Part shown: positions 44,668-54,476 of the stretch, in pieces | Numbering within the stretch: position 1 is the first letter of the stretch | Layout: the number at the start of each line of letters is the position of its first letter | Assembly: GCA_001302245.1 (NCBI GenBank) | Contig: LGYU01000013.1 | Location: 310,001 to 374,000 of the forward strand | From: Chitinophagaceae bacterium PMP191F | GTDB lineage: Bacteria; Bacteroidota; Bacteroidia; Chitinophagales; Chitinophagaceae | DNA length: 64,000 nt | Reading direction: 5' to 3' | Made by a program: the position numbers and the translations under genes | The notes under the pieces: model-generated | What the model was told of the DNA's origin: nothing | Seen by the model: only the letters and a program-made list of their open reading frames with translations | Databases searched by the model: none

Positions 44668-45046
44668 AGAAAAGTTTTGTATGCGCTGCACTGCTACACA
44701 GGGAAGCCACGCATGAATAAATAATATGGTTATAAAACAGAATGAAAAAGCAACCACCAACAGGCAGGTGAAAAGTTTTGCCGGGTTGAGAGGTTCTCGT
44801 GCAGAAGTGATCAGGTGCTTTAGTCGCAAAACATACAACGGAGGGAAACAGGTATGTGTAACTTTTTTGGAAAACTAATAGACCACTTTTCCGGTTACGT
44901 ATATCAGTTTGATAAATGGTTGGATATGTGTATGGAGAAAGATTATTTGTTTGCTGCCGGATTGTTAAGGTAGCATGCTGTAAAACAAAACAGGCTGTAA
45001 CTCATATTGAAGTTACAGCCTGTTCAATGGCCGGATAACAGTGTTA
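44668..45046. other. Spacer before the protease operon
   Basis: Apart from the terminator at 44982-45024, I see no gene. If the protease starts at 44838, 171 bp of this belong to it. Confidence 0.5.
44982..45024 (-). terminator. Terminator after the thioesterase gene (minus strand)
   Basis: AACAGGCTGTAACT pairs exactly with AGTTACAGCCTGTT around an 8-base loop; on the minus strand it is followed by a T-rich tail. Confidence 0.85.
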
Positions 45047-45466
45047 TTAACTTTTATCCTGAAAATAAGGTTCCAATGCCTGTAGTAATTGTTGCGGCAT
45101 GGTAGCTCTTTCCATGGTGGTGGCGCGCATAAAATACAATACCACACGACCAGCGGTAAGCAGTTTATTCTTTTCATCGTATACTTCCTGGTGAAACTCA
45201 ATGCGGTGATTGTCCGGCAGTTCTTTCAGGATGGTTTTGATGGTCAGCAGTTCATCATAATGTGCAGGGCGTATAAACTTGCAATGTATTTCCACTACAG
45301 GCATAATAACACCCATAGCCTCCATGTCTTTGTAAGTGAAACCCAGTTGCCGTATAGATTCTGCGCGTGCTACTTCAAAATACTGGGCATAGTTACCGTG
45401 ATAAACCACATTCATCTGGTCGGTTTCAGCGTAGCGCACACGTACCTGTGTTTCTGCAATGAACAT
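45047..45466 (-). CDS. Acyl-CoA thioesterase, YbgC/FadM hot-dog family
   Basis: This 139-aa cytoplasmic protein has the family signature RVRYAETDQMNVVYHGNYAQ at the N-terminus, including the catalytic Asp, followed by YFEVARAESIRQLG. It hydrolyses an acyl-CoA thioester; chain length cannot be told. The next gene upstream on this strand, a membrane protein, ends 12 bp before its start, so the two are cotranscribed. Confidence 0.88.
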   Translation of the reverse strand: MFIAETQVRVRYAETDQMNVVYHGNYAQYFEVARAESIRQLGFTYKDMEAMGVIMPVVEIHCKFIRPAHYDELLTIKTILKELPDNHRIEFHQEVYDEKNKLLTAGRVVLYFMRATTMERATMPQQLLQALEPYFQDKS

Positions 45467-45478
45467 AATCTGTATTAC

Positions 45479-46045
45479 TTAAGGTGTTTCAGTTTCTTCC
45501 ACAATAAAAGTGTCTTCTTCTGCCGGACGTATTTTTTCTGCTAAAAACACTGCCAGTTTATCTGCTATTGCTATCAATATGAACGGAAACAGCAGACCTG
45601 CTAAAGTGATGATCCATTCATGTGAGCCGCTTTTGCCAGACGTGGCATCGGTAACGGATACTTTTTGTACAAATCCGTTATACAATAGAAGTATCAACTT
45701 CGGACTCTGTTGCATCAATTCGTATACGGCGATCACAATCAATAGCACATATAAAAGCTGGTTGGGTTTGGCGGTTATCTTCAGGCCGCCTTCAGCACCG
45801 CTTTTGCTTACAATCTTGTCTGCCCATATTTTTGAGCGGACAATCAGAAAAAAAGCCACAGTGCAATAACATACGCTGGACAGCAAGGTGATGAGTATAC
45901 CTGAAAGATACTGGTCGGCATAAGGATTTGACAGGTATGAAAGCAGGTAAAGCAAAAAATTACCCAGTAATAGTTGCACACCTGTATAGGCTGCAAAAAT
46001 ACCGATAATGATCAATGCGTATTGGATCAAAGCAGATTTTGACAT
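45479..46045 (-). CDS. Hypothetical multi-pass membrane protein
   Basis: This 188-aa protein has about four hydrophobic helices (about 7-30, 45-68, 95-120 and 145-168) and an acidic tail (about 172-188, AEEDTFIVEETETP). No family is recognised. It is cotranscribed with the YbgC-like thioesterase (12-bp gap). The upstream DoxX gene ends 39 bp away, so all three may be one unit. Confidence 0.65.
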   Translation of the reverse strand: MSKSALIQYALIIIGIFAAYTGVQLLLGNFLLYLLSYLSNPYADQYLSGILITLLSSVCYCTVAFFLIVRSKIWADKIVSKSGAEGGLKITAKPNQLLYVLLIVIAVYELMQQSPKLILLLYNGFVQKVSVTDATSGKSGSHEWIITLAGLLFPFILIAIADKLAVFLAEKIRPAEEDTFIVEETETP

Positions 46046-46084
46046 ATTGGTTTGTTTAGGGGTTGAGGGTATGGTTTGGAAAAA

Positions 46085-46495
46085 CTATCGTCCCATTGCT
46101 CCGTCTACACTGTATTTACCGGGACCAGCAAATAAAATAGCCAGGAATGCAGCCAGGTAGATTACTGCCAGTTCGTGATTGGCCATGGGTTGTCCTTTGT
46201 GGAACAGGAAAGTAGCAACAGCCAGTAAAATGACAACAGGAATGGCTGCCAGTCTTGTAAACAGACCCAGCACCACAAAGATGGCACAGAACACTTCTGC
46301 AAAAATGGCCATGGTAAGTGACCACTGACTACCTATATGGAATGGATCGAAAAATTTATATTTAAGCGTTCCGAAATTGGACATCTTGGTAAAACCGTGA
46401 TTGATACAGAGCAATAACCCGAAAGTTACCCGCAGCACAAACATGGCAATACCAAAAGCAGCGTCGGAGCAGGCTGTACTGAGCAATTTTTTCAT
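46085..46495 (-). CDS. DoxX-family membrane protein
   Basis: This 136-aa protein has four transmembrane helices. The marks of DoxX are LRVTFGLLLCINHGFTKM near the N-terminus, a central helix with FVVLGLFTRLAAIPVVILL, and the final HELAVIYLAAFLAILFAGPG with KYSVDGAM. DoxX-like proteins are linked to redox or sulfur chemistry at the membrane, but most members have no known role. It is the first gene of a probable three-gene operon. Confidence 0.88.
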   Translation of the reverse strand: MKKLLSTACSDAAFGIAMFVLRVTFGLLLCINHGFTKMSNFGTLKYKFFDPFHIGSQWSLTMAIFAEVFCAIFVVLGLFTRLAAIPVVILLAVATFLFHKGQPMANHELAVIYLAAFLAILFAGPGKYSVDGAMGR

Positions 46496-47091
46496 ACGAT
46501 GTTTTTTTCAAAAATAAGGGTATTGGTGTTTACGCCGGATGATTAGGTTTATAAACTTTTTTCAGGTTGCAGGTATGCGGGTTGTTACGAATAACAAATG
46601 CAGATATTACGTGATCAGCTATATGGATTATATCACAACCGGGCATATAAATGGTAAGTCTGATGGTGTAAACTGAATAGCGATTCCGGATAAAAATAAC
46701 GGCCATTATTACATGAAGTTGATTGCGATCGAAGTACGGTCCGACCAGTATTTTTCTAAATGTTTATGGTCAAAGGAGCAATGTAATGAAAGATGGTTGC
46801 ATCAGGTATCGGGATATTCCGGGGCATGAAGCGGCTGATATATTTTGTAAGCAGTATCTGTTTTTACAGATATTCCGGACACTTTGTATCATGTACGTTT
46901 TGGGGGCAAAAACCTTGCTGTAAGTGGGTTTTCAATGTTTATACTGTACATGGCACCATGCATAAATGAATGATGGAATTACAAAGAATTGTTAATCCTG
47001 TCACTTATCCACACGTGTTTGGAACGATGTTTGGTTGGTGGTAAAATAATTAGAATCTTTACCACGTTTAACCCATACTAAGGACATCGGA
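46496..47091. other. 596-bp divergent spacer
   Basis: No gene can be supported. A 66-codon frame (46723-46923) has no domain and atypical composition. GATATTCCGG occurs twice (near 46813 and 46870), and ATGGCACCAT at 46950-46959 recurs at 54737-54746 ahead of another exported protein. No -7 element is clear. Confidence 0.4.
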
Positions 47092-50000
47092 ATGAAACAT
47101 ACATCAGCATTAGTTATCCTGATTGGTCTTTTTTATTGTTCCATTGCCCAGCAAACTCGCTATTTTACTGATCCCCAGGCCAGCTTTAAGCAGGCTAAAG
47201 AATATTTTCAACGGGAACAGTATAGTCTTGCCTATCCTTTGTTTAAGGACCTGGCATTGCTGCAGCGACCTGCTGATCGCAGTGATAAGGCCATTAACTA
47301 CCAGGAAGTAAACTACTACACCATTGTTTGTGCATTAAAGCAGAATGAAGCTGCATCTGTAAGCAAGGCACGCGATTTTATTGACCTGGAAGATAATGCC
47401 GCGCGTGTACAGATGATGAGTTTTCACCTGGCTGAATATTATTTCCGCGAACGTGATTACCAGCGTGCCATCAGTTTGTACGAAAATGCCAATATCGAAA
47501 ATCTTACCAATCGTGAAATAGCCGACATGAAGTTCCATCTCGGTTATTCGTATTTTACGGCACAGCAGTTCGATAAGGCAAAACCATTGCTGGATGCTAT
47601 CCGCCAGTTGAAAGATGATCCTAACTATAAAGACGCCAATTACTATTTCGGTTTCATTTCTTTTTTCCAGAAAAAATACCGTGATGCACTGGATGCGTTT
47701 ACAGTAGTGGAAGATCATGAAACATACGGCAGGGTAGTACCTTACTATATCGCTACCATTTACTACGTATTGGGACAAAAGGACAAGGCGCTTGAGTATA
47801 CGGAGGCCAAACTGAAAAGAGGCAACCTGCATTATGAGGCAGAAATGCGCCAGATAGCCGGGCATGCCTATTTTGAAAGAAAAGAATACGCCAAAGCACT
47901 ACCTTACCTGGAAGCTTATGCTTCAAAAGCGTCTAAGCTCAGGAGAGAAGACGTATACGAGTTATCTTACAGCTATTACCAGACAGGCAACTGGAACAAG
48001 GCCATCGATGGTTTTAAACAGATCAGTGGTAAAGAAGATTCACTGGCGCAGAATGCCATGTACCTGCTGGGCGATGCTTACCTGAAAACCAACCAGAAAG
48101 CCAATGCACGCAATGCTTTCCTGTTCTGCGCTTCCAACAGCAGCAATCCGAAACAGAAAGAAATATCCATGTTCAACTACGCCAAACTGTCCTATGAACT
48201 GGGATACCAGGACGTGGCGCTGACTGAACTGCAACGTTTTTTACAGCAATATCCGCAGAGTGAGTACAACCCGGAAGCTACTGAGCTGCTGGTAAATGTG
48301 CTGGCCAATACCAATAACTATAAAGATGCATTGTCGCTGATGGAAAGCATCAAATCGCCATCGCCCAATGCACGTCGTGTATTCCCGCGCATTCTCTACG
48401 GACGTGCCACCGAACTGATCAACGACGGTATGTTGCTGGGTGCCAATGAGCTGCTGACCCGTGCAGAAACGGATCCCAATGCAGGTACTATTCTGCCTTA
48501 CGTACAGTTCTGGAAAGGAGAAATAGCTTATCGCCTGAATAAAATTGATGATGCGATCCGCTATTATCTTGAATTCCTGAAAAGCAGTGCTGCCAGTGGT
48601 GATGCCAAAGCGATGAATGCAAAATATAACCTGGGCTATTGTTTCCTTAAAAAAGAGAACTACAAACAGGCACAGGGATTTTTTGAACAGGTAGTGACTG
48701 CGCCAAAACTGGGATCATCACCCATTGAGCAGGATGCTTATCTGCGTATTGCCGATTGTTACTATATGAACCGCGATTATAAAAAAGCGCTGGCCATGTA
48801 TGATAAAGTGCTGGAGTTTTCATGGCCTGCCAGCGATTATGCTACTTTCCAGAAAGCAATGATCGCCGGGGTTAACAATAATAAAGAGAAGATCAACCTG
48901 CTGAGCTCACTCAGCCGCAAATATCCAACATCAGGTCTTACAGCCGATGCAAATATGGAAGTGGCTGTTACTTACCTGGCCAGTGAACAGTTTCGTGAAG
49001 CCATTCCGTTTCTGAAAAATGTGGTAAGTGATCCCAATTCATCATTAAAGCCCAAGGCTTACCTGAAAATGGGTATTGCTTATTACAACCTGGACAATGA
49101 TAAAGAAGCGCTGAACCAGTATACTACTTTGTTGAAAGATTTCCCCAATTCTCCTGAAGCTGATGCCGCGCTGGAAAATGCCCGTATCATTTATATTGAG
49201 CAGGGTAAAACCAGCGAGTATGTTGGTTTTGCAAGACAAATGGGTAAAGAGATCTCCACCAACCAGGAAGATGAACTGGCCTACCAGGAAGCAGAAGTGC
49301 AATTCAACAATGGCAACTTCCCTGTAGCAGCGAAAAAGTTTGAAGATTACCTGGTGAAATTCCCTGAAGGCAAATATTCACTGGAAGCATTGTATTATAA
49401 GAGTGAGATCTATTACAACCAGAAAGACTGGGCAAAAGCTGCCGGTGGCTATGAAGTGCTTGCAGACCGTGTGCCCAATAAGTTTGGTGAAAAAGCATTG
49501 CTGAATGCTGCCCGTCTGAATTTCTTTGAACTGAAAGATTACAGCAAAGCAGAAAAATACTTTACGCGTCTGAAAGATTTTGCTTCCTCACAGGAAAATA
49601 AACTGGAAGCGATGCGAGGATTGCTGCGCAGCCAGTACCAACTGGAAAGATGGACCGATGCTGTTACCAATGCAAAAGACCTGCTGAACCAGAAAGGTAT
49701 TGGTGCGGATGATAAGATGCTGGCCAATATGGCAATTGCCAAATCGTACCAGACCAGTAATGATTACGAACAGGCCATTACTTATTACCGTACGGTAGCA
49801 TCGCTCAATAAAGCAGCTTTTGGTGCAGAAGCACGTTATGGCATTGCATCCAGTTTCTTTGCACAGAACAGGCTGGAAGATGCTGAGAAAGCAGCCTTTG
49901 AGGTGATCAACAAATCGGGCTCGTATGAACTTTGGGTAACCAAGGCCTACCTGCTGCTGGGTGATGTTTATCTTAAAGAGAAAGATTATTTCAATGCCAA

Positions 50001-50118
50001 AGCCACCTTCCAGAGTATTGTGAACAATGCAAAACTGGAAGACCTGCGCCGTGAAGCAGAACGCAAGCTGAGCCAGGTAACAGAAGAAGAAAAGAAGAAT
50101 GGCAAAATTGAGAATTGA
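47092..50118 (+). CDS. Large exported TPR-repeat protein
   Basis: This 1008-aa protein has a signal peptide (about 1-19, ending SIA) and is otherwise almost wholly tetratricopeptide repeats, about 20 units. Examples are AKEYFQREQYSLAYPLFKDL, YYIATIYYVLGQKDKALEYT and AYLKMGIAYYNLDNDKEALN. It has the same layout as large TPR proteins found throughout Bacteroidota. It should be a periplasmic or surface scaffold. It starts the group followed 58 bp later by a beta-barrel gene, suggesting the two work together in the envelope. Confidence 0.88.
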   Translation: MKHTSALVILIGLFYCSIAQQTRYFTDPQASFKQAKEYFQREQYSLAYPLFKDLALLQRPADRSDKAINYQEVNYYTIVCALKQNEAASVSKARDFIDLEDNAARVQMMSFHLAEYYFRERDYQRAISLYENANIENLTNREIADMKFHLGYSYFTAQQFDKAKPLLDAIRQLKDDPNYKDANYYFGFISFFQKKYRDALDAFTVVEDHETYGRVVPYYIATIYYVLGQKDKALEYTEAKLKRGNLHYEAEMRQIAGHAYFERKEYAKALPYLEAYASKASKLRREDVYELSYSYYQTGNWNKAIDGFKQISGKEDSLAQNAMYLLGDAYLKTNQKANARNAFLFCASNSSNPKQKEISMFNYAKLSYELGYQDVALTELQRFLQQYPQSEYNPEATELLVNVLANTNNYKDALSLMESIKSPSPNARRVFPRILYGRATELINDGMLLGANELLTRAETDPNAGTILPYVQFWKGEIAYRLNKIDDAIRYYLEFLKSSAASGDAKAMNAKYNLGYCFLKKENYKQAQGFFEQVVTAPKLGSSPIEQDAYLRIADCYYMNRDYKKALAMYDKVLEFSWPASDYATFQKAMIAGVNNNKEKINLLSSLSRKYPTSGLTADANMEVAVTYLASEQFREAIPFLKNVVSDPNSSLKPKAYLKMGIAYYNLDNDKEALNQYTTLLKDFPNSPEADAALENARIIYIEQGKTSEYVGFARQMGKEISTNQEDELAYQEAEVQFNNGNFPVAAKKFEDYLVKFPEGKYSLEALYYKSEIYYNQKDWAKAAGGYEVLADRVPNKFGEKALLNAARLNFFELKDYSKAEKYFTRLKDFASSQENKLEAMRGLLRSQYQLERWTDAVTNAKDLLNQKGIGADDKMLANMAIAKSYQTSNDYEQAITYYRTVASLNKAAFGAEARYGIASSFFAQNRLEDAEKAAFEVINKSGSYELWVTKAYLLLGDVYLKEKDYFNAKATFQSIVNNAKLEDLRREAERKLSQVTEEEKKNGKIEN

Positions 50119-50176
50119 TAACAACGATCAGCAGATATTAAGAAACAAATTATTTCAGTTGAATAAACAACCAATC

Positions 50177-51841
50177 ATGCGAGGATTGTTTTTAGCTACC
50201 TGTTCATTGTTGTGTGGCAGTGTGTCCCTGCTTGCCCAGGACACTACCAAACGCAAAACGATTGACGTTACTTCTACTTTTAAGCCCGTATTGCGCGAGG
50301 CTTCCAAAATAAACTTTTCGGCTGTGGCCCCGGCTGCAGATACTACCAGACCAAGATTGTCGTATTCCATACCATCGCAGAACCTGTTCTTTTCCTATAT
50401 GCCTGCCGAACTGAAACCGGTAGCATTGCAGATAGACTCTGTAAACACATGGGATTACAGCAATTTTATTAAAGCCGGTATTGGAAACGTGCATCTGCCT
50501 TATCTGAAAGCAGGCTTTAGTTTTGGTGATGGCAAAAATTCCTTTTTCAATATTTTCGCCAGTCATTTCAGTGCAAAAGGCAGCAGAACATACCAGAAAA
50601 ACAATTCTACCAGTGTAGGTGCTGCGGCAACCTATAAAACCAGTAAGAACCTGGAATGGAATGGCAGCCTGGGTTTCAGCAGCGACGACTATTTCCTGTA
50701 CGGTTATCAGCCCGATACATTGAAATATAATAAAAGTGATCTGCGTCAGCGTTTTCAGACCTTTGAAGGCAAAATTCATTTCAGAAATACTGTTCCTACT
50801 GAATTTGGATTAACCTATCATCCAAGTTTGCGGGTAAGTGTGTTTGGCGATAACAGACCCACCAAGGCTACTGAAGCCAATACAGTGCTGAACCTGCCAC
50901 TGGAAAAAAGCTTTGGAGAAGATTTTACTTTTGAACTGGGCGCCACAGCAGACCTAACCAATTACCGTTTAAAAGGACTGACCACCGGCAAAAATACCAT
51001 CAACAATAACCTGTACATGGTGCCGGTAGCATTGGCCTACAAAAGCACCAACCTGTATATACATGGTGGTATCATTCCTTCATGGGATAAGAAAGAGTTT
51101 TCCATGTTGCCCAATATTATGGCAGATGTTACTACCAACGATAAAATGTTCACCTTGCAACTGGGTTGGATCGGGTATTATGACAAAGGATCTTACCAGC
51201 GTTTTGCCTCCATCAATCCTTGGCTTACCCAGCCGGATTCATTGCTGCTGAATACGAAAGTGAATGAGATCTATGGCGGTATAAAAGGTTCACTGGGTGA
51301 TCATTTCAGCTATTCAGCCAAATTTGGTTACCTGCGTTACCGCAATACACCATTGTTTATCAATGATTATGCAAATGATACTACCGGCAAAGTGTTCTCT
51401 GTGGTATATGAACCAAAAATGGATGTGGCAAGAGCGCATGGAGAAGTGGCTTACACGGTAGGTGAAAAATTCAGTGCTACAGCAGGTGTTACCTATAGCC
51501 ATTTTGCCAAACTGCAGAATGAAAAGAAAGCCTGGGGTATGATTCCGGTGGAATACAACGTGGGATTACGCTGGCAGGTGATCAGGAACCTGTGGCTGAA
51601 CAGTGAGTTATGGGCATTTGACGGCATCCAGTACCGCGATAAGAACGGCAATCCTTCCAAAGATGCGGCAGGTTTTGATATGAGCGCAGGCGTTGAATTT
51701 CAGATTACAAAAAACTTTAACCTGTGGGTGCAGTTGAATAATATCTTCAACAACGAATACCAGCGCTGGCACCAGTACCATGTATACGGATTTAACATAC
51801 TAGGGGGCATTACTTACTCGTTTAATCAGAAGAAAAGATAG
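50177..51841 (+). CDS. TonB-receptor-like outer-membrane beta-barrel without plug
   Basis: This 554-aa protein has a signal peptide (about 1-20, ending LLA) and no recognisable plug domain. A short N-terminal part (DTTKRKTIDVTSTFKPVLRE, then ASKINFSAV) is followed directly by about 20 amphipathic strands (NLEWNGSLGFSSDDYFLYGY, GLRWQVIRNLWLNSELWAF). It ends in a typical beta-signal region (GFNILGGITYSFNQ). I start at 50177, where the leader begins, rather than at 50099, which overlaps the TPR gene. Partnership with the TPR protein is inferred from position. Confidence 0.8.
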   Translation: MRGLFLATCSLLCGSVSLLAQDTTKRKTIDVTSTFKPVLREASKINFSAVAPAADTTRPRLSYSIPSQNLFFSYMPAELKPVALQIDSVNTWDYSNFIKAGIGNVHLPYLKAGFSFGDGKNSFFNIFASHFSAKGSRTYQKNNSTSVGAAATYKTSKNLEWNGSLGFSSDDYFLYGYQPDTLKYNKSDLRQRFQTFEGKIHFRNTVPTEFGLTYHPSLRVSVFGDNRPTKATEANTVLNLPLEKSFGEDFTFELGATADLTNYRLKGLTTGKNTINNNLYMVPVALAYKSTNLYIHGGIIPSWDKKEFSMLPNIMADVTTNDKMFTLQLGWIGYYDKGSYQRFASINPWLTQPDSLLLNTKVNEIYGGIKGSLGDHFSYSAKFGYLRYRNTPLFINDYANDTTGKVFSVVYEPKMDVARAHGEVAYTVGEKFSATAGVTYSHFAKLQNEKKAWGMIPVEYNVGLRWQVIRNLWLNSELWAFDGIQYRDKNGNPSKDAAGFDMSAGVEFQITKNFNLWVQLNNIFNNEYQRWHQYHVYGFNILGGITYSFNQKKR

Positions 51842-51991
51842 GCGCGCAGAACTGAAAACTGACCGGTTAACGGGAGCCAGGAAGCCATTTCCGGTAAACC
51901 TGTTAACTTTTCCAACCCGTAAAGCCTGTACAATTTTGCTATACCGTAAAAAAATTGTTGTTTCGCAGCGTTAAAAAAAGACGGTGGAATC

Positions 51992-52621
51992 ATGACGGAA
52001 GTGTTAACGAGTTACCTGTTGCAACATAAAAGCCTCAGTATACCAGGCCTGGGGTCGCTATATATTGAACGCATTCCGGCACAAACCGATTTTGTCAATA
52101 AGCGTATACTTCCCCCTGATTATCATTTTCGTTTTGATAAATACTTTGATGCGCCGGATAAAGACTTTTTCAGTTACCTGGCCGTGCAGAACGATATGGT
52201 GGATTATGAAGCCATTAAGTGGTACAATGAATGGGCTTATGATCTGCGCAATGAGATCCGCAATGGTAACCCGGTGGAATGGCCCGGTATCGGTACCCTG
52301 AAAAAAGATATCTCCGGGGAAATTGTATTTGAACCCATTGGCGGTATTGCTTCTTCGCAGGAACCGGCTTCTGCCACCCGCGTTATACGCAACCGTTCAC
52401 AACATACCATGCTGGTAGGCGATCGTGAAGTGACCAAAGAGATCGTACTTTCCGGCGATGAAGCATTTGTGGAAGAAGAGGAGCAGGCATCCGGTTCAAA
52501 CTGGTGGATCTATGCCATCATCATTGCAGTAGTAGCTCTTGCCATTATCTTTTTCCATTTCTACAATAACGGTTTTGTGGTGTCCTCTGCCGGAAACACC
52601 AGTCATGTGCCTTTAAAATAA
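51992..52621 (+). CDS. Membrane-anchored HU-CCDC81-like protein
   Basis: This 209-aa protein begins with a domain resembling the bacterial CCDC81-like HU domain (residues about 1-115). Marks are VLTSYLLQHKSLSIPGLGSL, then VNKRILPPDYHFRFDKYFD. A linker (about 115-165) and one transmembrane helix (about 170-190, WWIYAIIIAVVALAIIFF) follow, then a short outside tail of about 20 residues. Larger relatives carry a C-terminal SPOR domain that binds peptidoglycan; none is seen here. The HU-like part would face the cytoplasm. It is near the barrel and methyltransferase genes. Confidence 0.7.
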   Translation: MTEVLTSYLLQHKSLSIPGLGSLYIERIPAQTDFVNKRILPPDYHFRFDKYFDAPDKDFFSYLAVQNDMVDYEAIKWYNEWAYDLRNEIRNGNPVEWPGIGTLKKDISGEIVFEPIGGIASSQEPASATRVIRNRSQHTMLVGDREVTKEIVLSGDEAFVEEEEQASGSNWWIYAIIIAVVALAIIFFHFYNNGFVVSSAGNTSHVPLK

Positions 52622-52671
52622 TCCTTCGGTTTATTGCCGCATTTGCTTTCTTTGCATCCGACTGTAAAAAC

Positions 52672-53565
52672 ATGCAAGAGAACATTCATTATACCCATTG
52701 CCCGGCTTGTGGCAGCGACGCAATACAGCAGGTGCTGCATGCAAAAGATTATACTGTATCCCAACAGGTGTTTGCTATTTGGCATTGCAATAGCTGTACA
52801 CTGCGGTTTACACAGGATGTGCCAGGTGAACAGGCAATTGGTAATTACTATCAGTCAGACAATTATATTTCTCACTCCAATACCGGTAAGGGACTGGTGA
52901 ACAGGCTGTATCACCTGGTACGTCGTTTCACACTGTCATCTAAAAAGAAACTGGTTGAAAAAGTAAGCGGTAAAAATACCGGCCAGTTGCTTGATGTGGG
53001 TGCCGGTACGGGTGCTTTTGCCGGTTTTATGCAACAGCATGGCTGGCGTGTAACAGGACTTGAGCCTGATGCAGGCGCACGTACCAGGGCAAAGGAACTG
53101 CATGGCATTTCCTTATTGGAAACAGATGCGTTGTTTCAATTGCCCGAAGGCAGTTTTGATGTGATCACCATGTGGCATGTGCTGGAACATGTGCATGCAT
53201 TGCACAAATATTTGGACCAGTTAAAAACCTTGCTGAAACCCGGTGGTATATTATTAATTGCAGTACCTGATTATACTTCCGAAGACGCAGCAATCTACCA
53301 GCAATATTGGGCTGCATACGATGTACCGCGACACCTCTATCATTTCTCGCCGGCATCCATGCGCAAGCTGATTGCCAAACATGGCATGGCGGTAAAAAAC
53401 ATACGCCCCATGTGGTTCGACAGCTTTTACGTAAGCATGTTGAGTGAGCGATATAAGAACGGTAAGAGCAATCTGGTCAAAGCATTCTGGAATGGTCTCC
53501 GGTCAAATATGGCCGCTTCCGGCAATAAAGAAAGATGCAGTTCAGTGATCTATGAGATAAGATAG
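52672..53565 (+). CDS. Class I SAM-dependent methyltransferase with N-terminal zinc ribbon
   Basis: This 297-aa protein starts with a zinc-binding motif (CPACGS at about 10-15 and CNSC at about 40-43). The methyltransferase fold then has the SAM-binding LLDVGAGTGAFAGF, an acidic turn in VTGLEPDAGA and the motif FDVITMWHVLEHVHALHKYL, then LLKPGGILLIAVPD. This is the common sugar- or lipid-modifying type (Methyltransf_23) often found in polysaccharide clusters. The substrate is unknown. It starts 50 bp after the HU-like gene; a TTTCTTTG element at about 52645-52652 is one base off the -7 consensus. Confidence 0.85.
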   Translation: MQENIHYTHCPACGSDAIQQVLHAKDYTVSQQVFAIWHCNSCTLRFTQDVPGEQAIGNYYQSDNYISHSNTGKGLVNRLYHLVRRFTLSSKKKLVEKVSGKNTGQLLDVGAGTGAFAGFMQQHGWRVTGLEPDAGARTRAKELHGISLLETDALFQLPEGSFDVITMWHVLEHVHALHKYLDQLKTLLKPGGILLIAVPDYTSEDAAIYQQYWAAYDVPRHLYHFSPASMRKLIAKHGMAVKNIRPMWFDSFYVSMLSERYKNGKSNLVKAFWNGLRSNMAASGNKERCSSVIYEIR

Positions 53566-53633
53566 AAATGTATAATTTAGTGATTGTGGAATTTAAGTCC
53601 CAACCTCACTAAATCGCAACGTCACCAATATTA

Positions 53634-54476
53634 TTATTGAAGTCTTACTTCGTAAATGACAGGCCACAGTTTACCAGTTACAAAGAAAGTGCCGGTAGCT
53701 GCGTTGTAAGCGATGCCGTTGAACTCATTCAACTCCGGATTTTTGGCATTTACTTCTGCAATCACTGCCGTAAAGTCCATTTTACCCACTACTTTACCAC
53801 TTACCGGGTCAATTTTAAGAATATAAGGTGTGAGCCATTGATTGGCATAAATGTATCCATTGGCGTATTCCAGCTCATTGATATTGGCAACAGGGCCGCT
53901 ATTATCAGTAACGCCTACAATGCTCATCAGTTTTAATGAATCAGGCTGCAGAAAATACAGGTTACTGCTGCCATCGCTCATGATCAGGCTGGCACTGTCG
54001 TGCGTTAAACCCCAGCCTTCACTGGCAGGAATGGTAAATTCTTTGATCTTTTTAAATGTATTGGCATCATACACAAAACCCACTTTGGTGCGATACGTAA
54101 GCTGGTACACTTTATCATGAAAGAAGGTAATGCCTTCACCAAAATATTTATGATTGTCAATACTTACTTTAGTATCGGTTTTCCCTGTTTTCAGATCAGC
54201 CACACCAAATGCAGAAGGGTGCAGCCAGGGAGCAGTTTCGGGTTCTGAACTACCGCTGCCAGAACTTACAAATAACTGTCCCTTATAAAACTCCAGTCCT
54301 TCAACAAAATAGCTGGTATCGTGCGGGTATTTATTGACAATAGCAAAATTGATGATATCCGGTGTTGCAACGCCGGTGGTCTGATCAGCCGGTTGTGGTT
54401 TACCATCTTCATTGTTACATGCAATAGCCAGCAGCAGGGCAGAGGCCAGAAAAATATACTGAATCCTGTTTTTCAT
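53634..54476 (-). CDS. Glutaminyl-peptide cyclotransferase lipoprotein
   Basis: This 280-aa protein has a lipoprotein signal (MKNRIQYIFLASALLLAIAC, Cys20). The mature part is a five-bladed beta-propeller typical of bacterial and plant-type glutamine cyclotransferases: TSYFVEGLEFYKGQLFVSSG at the first blade, FGEGITFFHDKVYQLTYRT, and NELEYANGYIYANQWLTPYI. It forms N-terminal pyroglutamate on exported proteins, which is common in Bacteroidota where the mature N-terminus is often Gln. It is a single gene. Confidence 0.88.
   Translation of the reverse strand: MKNRIQYIFLASALLLAIACNNEDGKPQPADQTTGVATPDIINFAIVNKYPHDTSYFVEGLEFYKGQLFVSSGSGSSEPETAPWLHPSAFGVADLKTGKTDTKVSIDNHKYFGEGITFFHDKVYQLTYRTKVGFVYDANTFKKIKEFTIPASEGWGLTHDSASLIMSDGSSNLYFLQPDSLKLMSIVGVTDNSGPVANINELEYANGYIYANQWLTPYILKIDPVSGKVVGKMDFTAVIAEVNAKNPELNEFNGIAYNAATGTFFVTGKLWPVIYEVRLQ

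Noticed and set aside
46723-46923. 66-codon frame in the 596-bp spacer upstream of the TPR gene
   Set aside because: No domain, no leader, no promoter element before it; could not be separated from chance.
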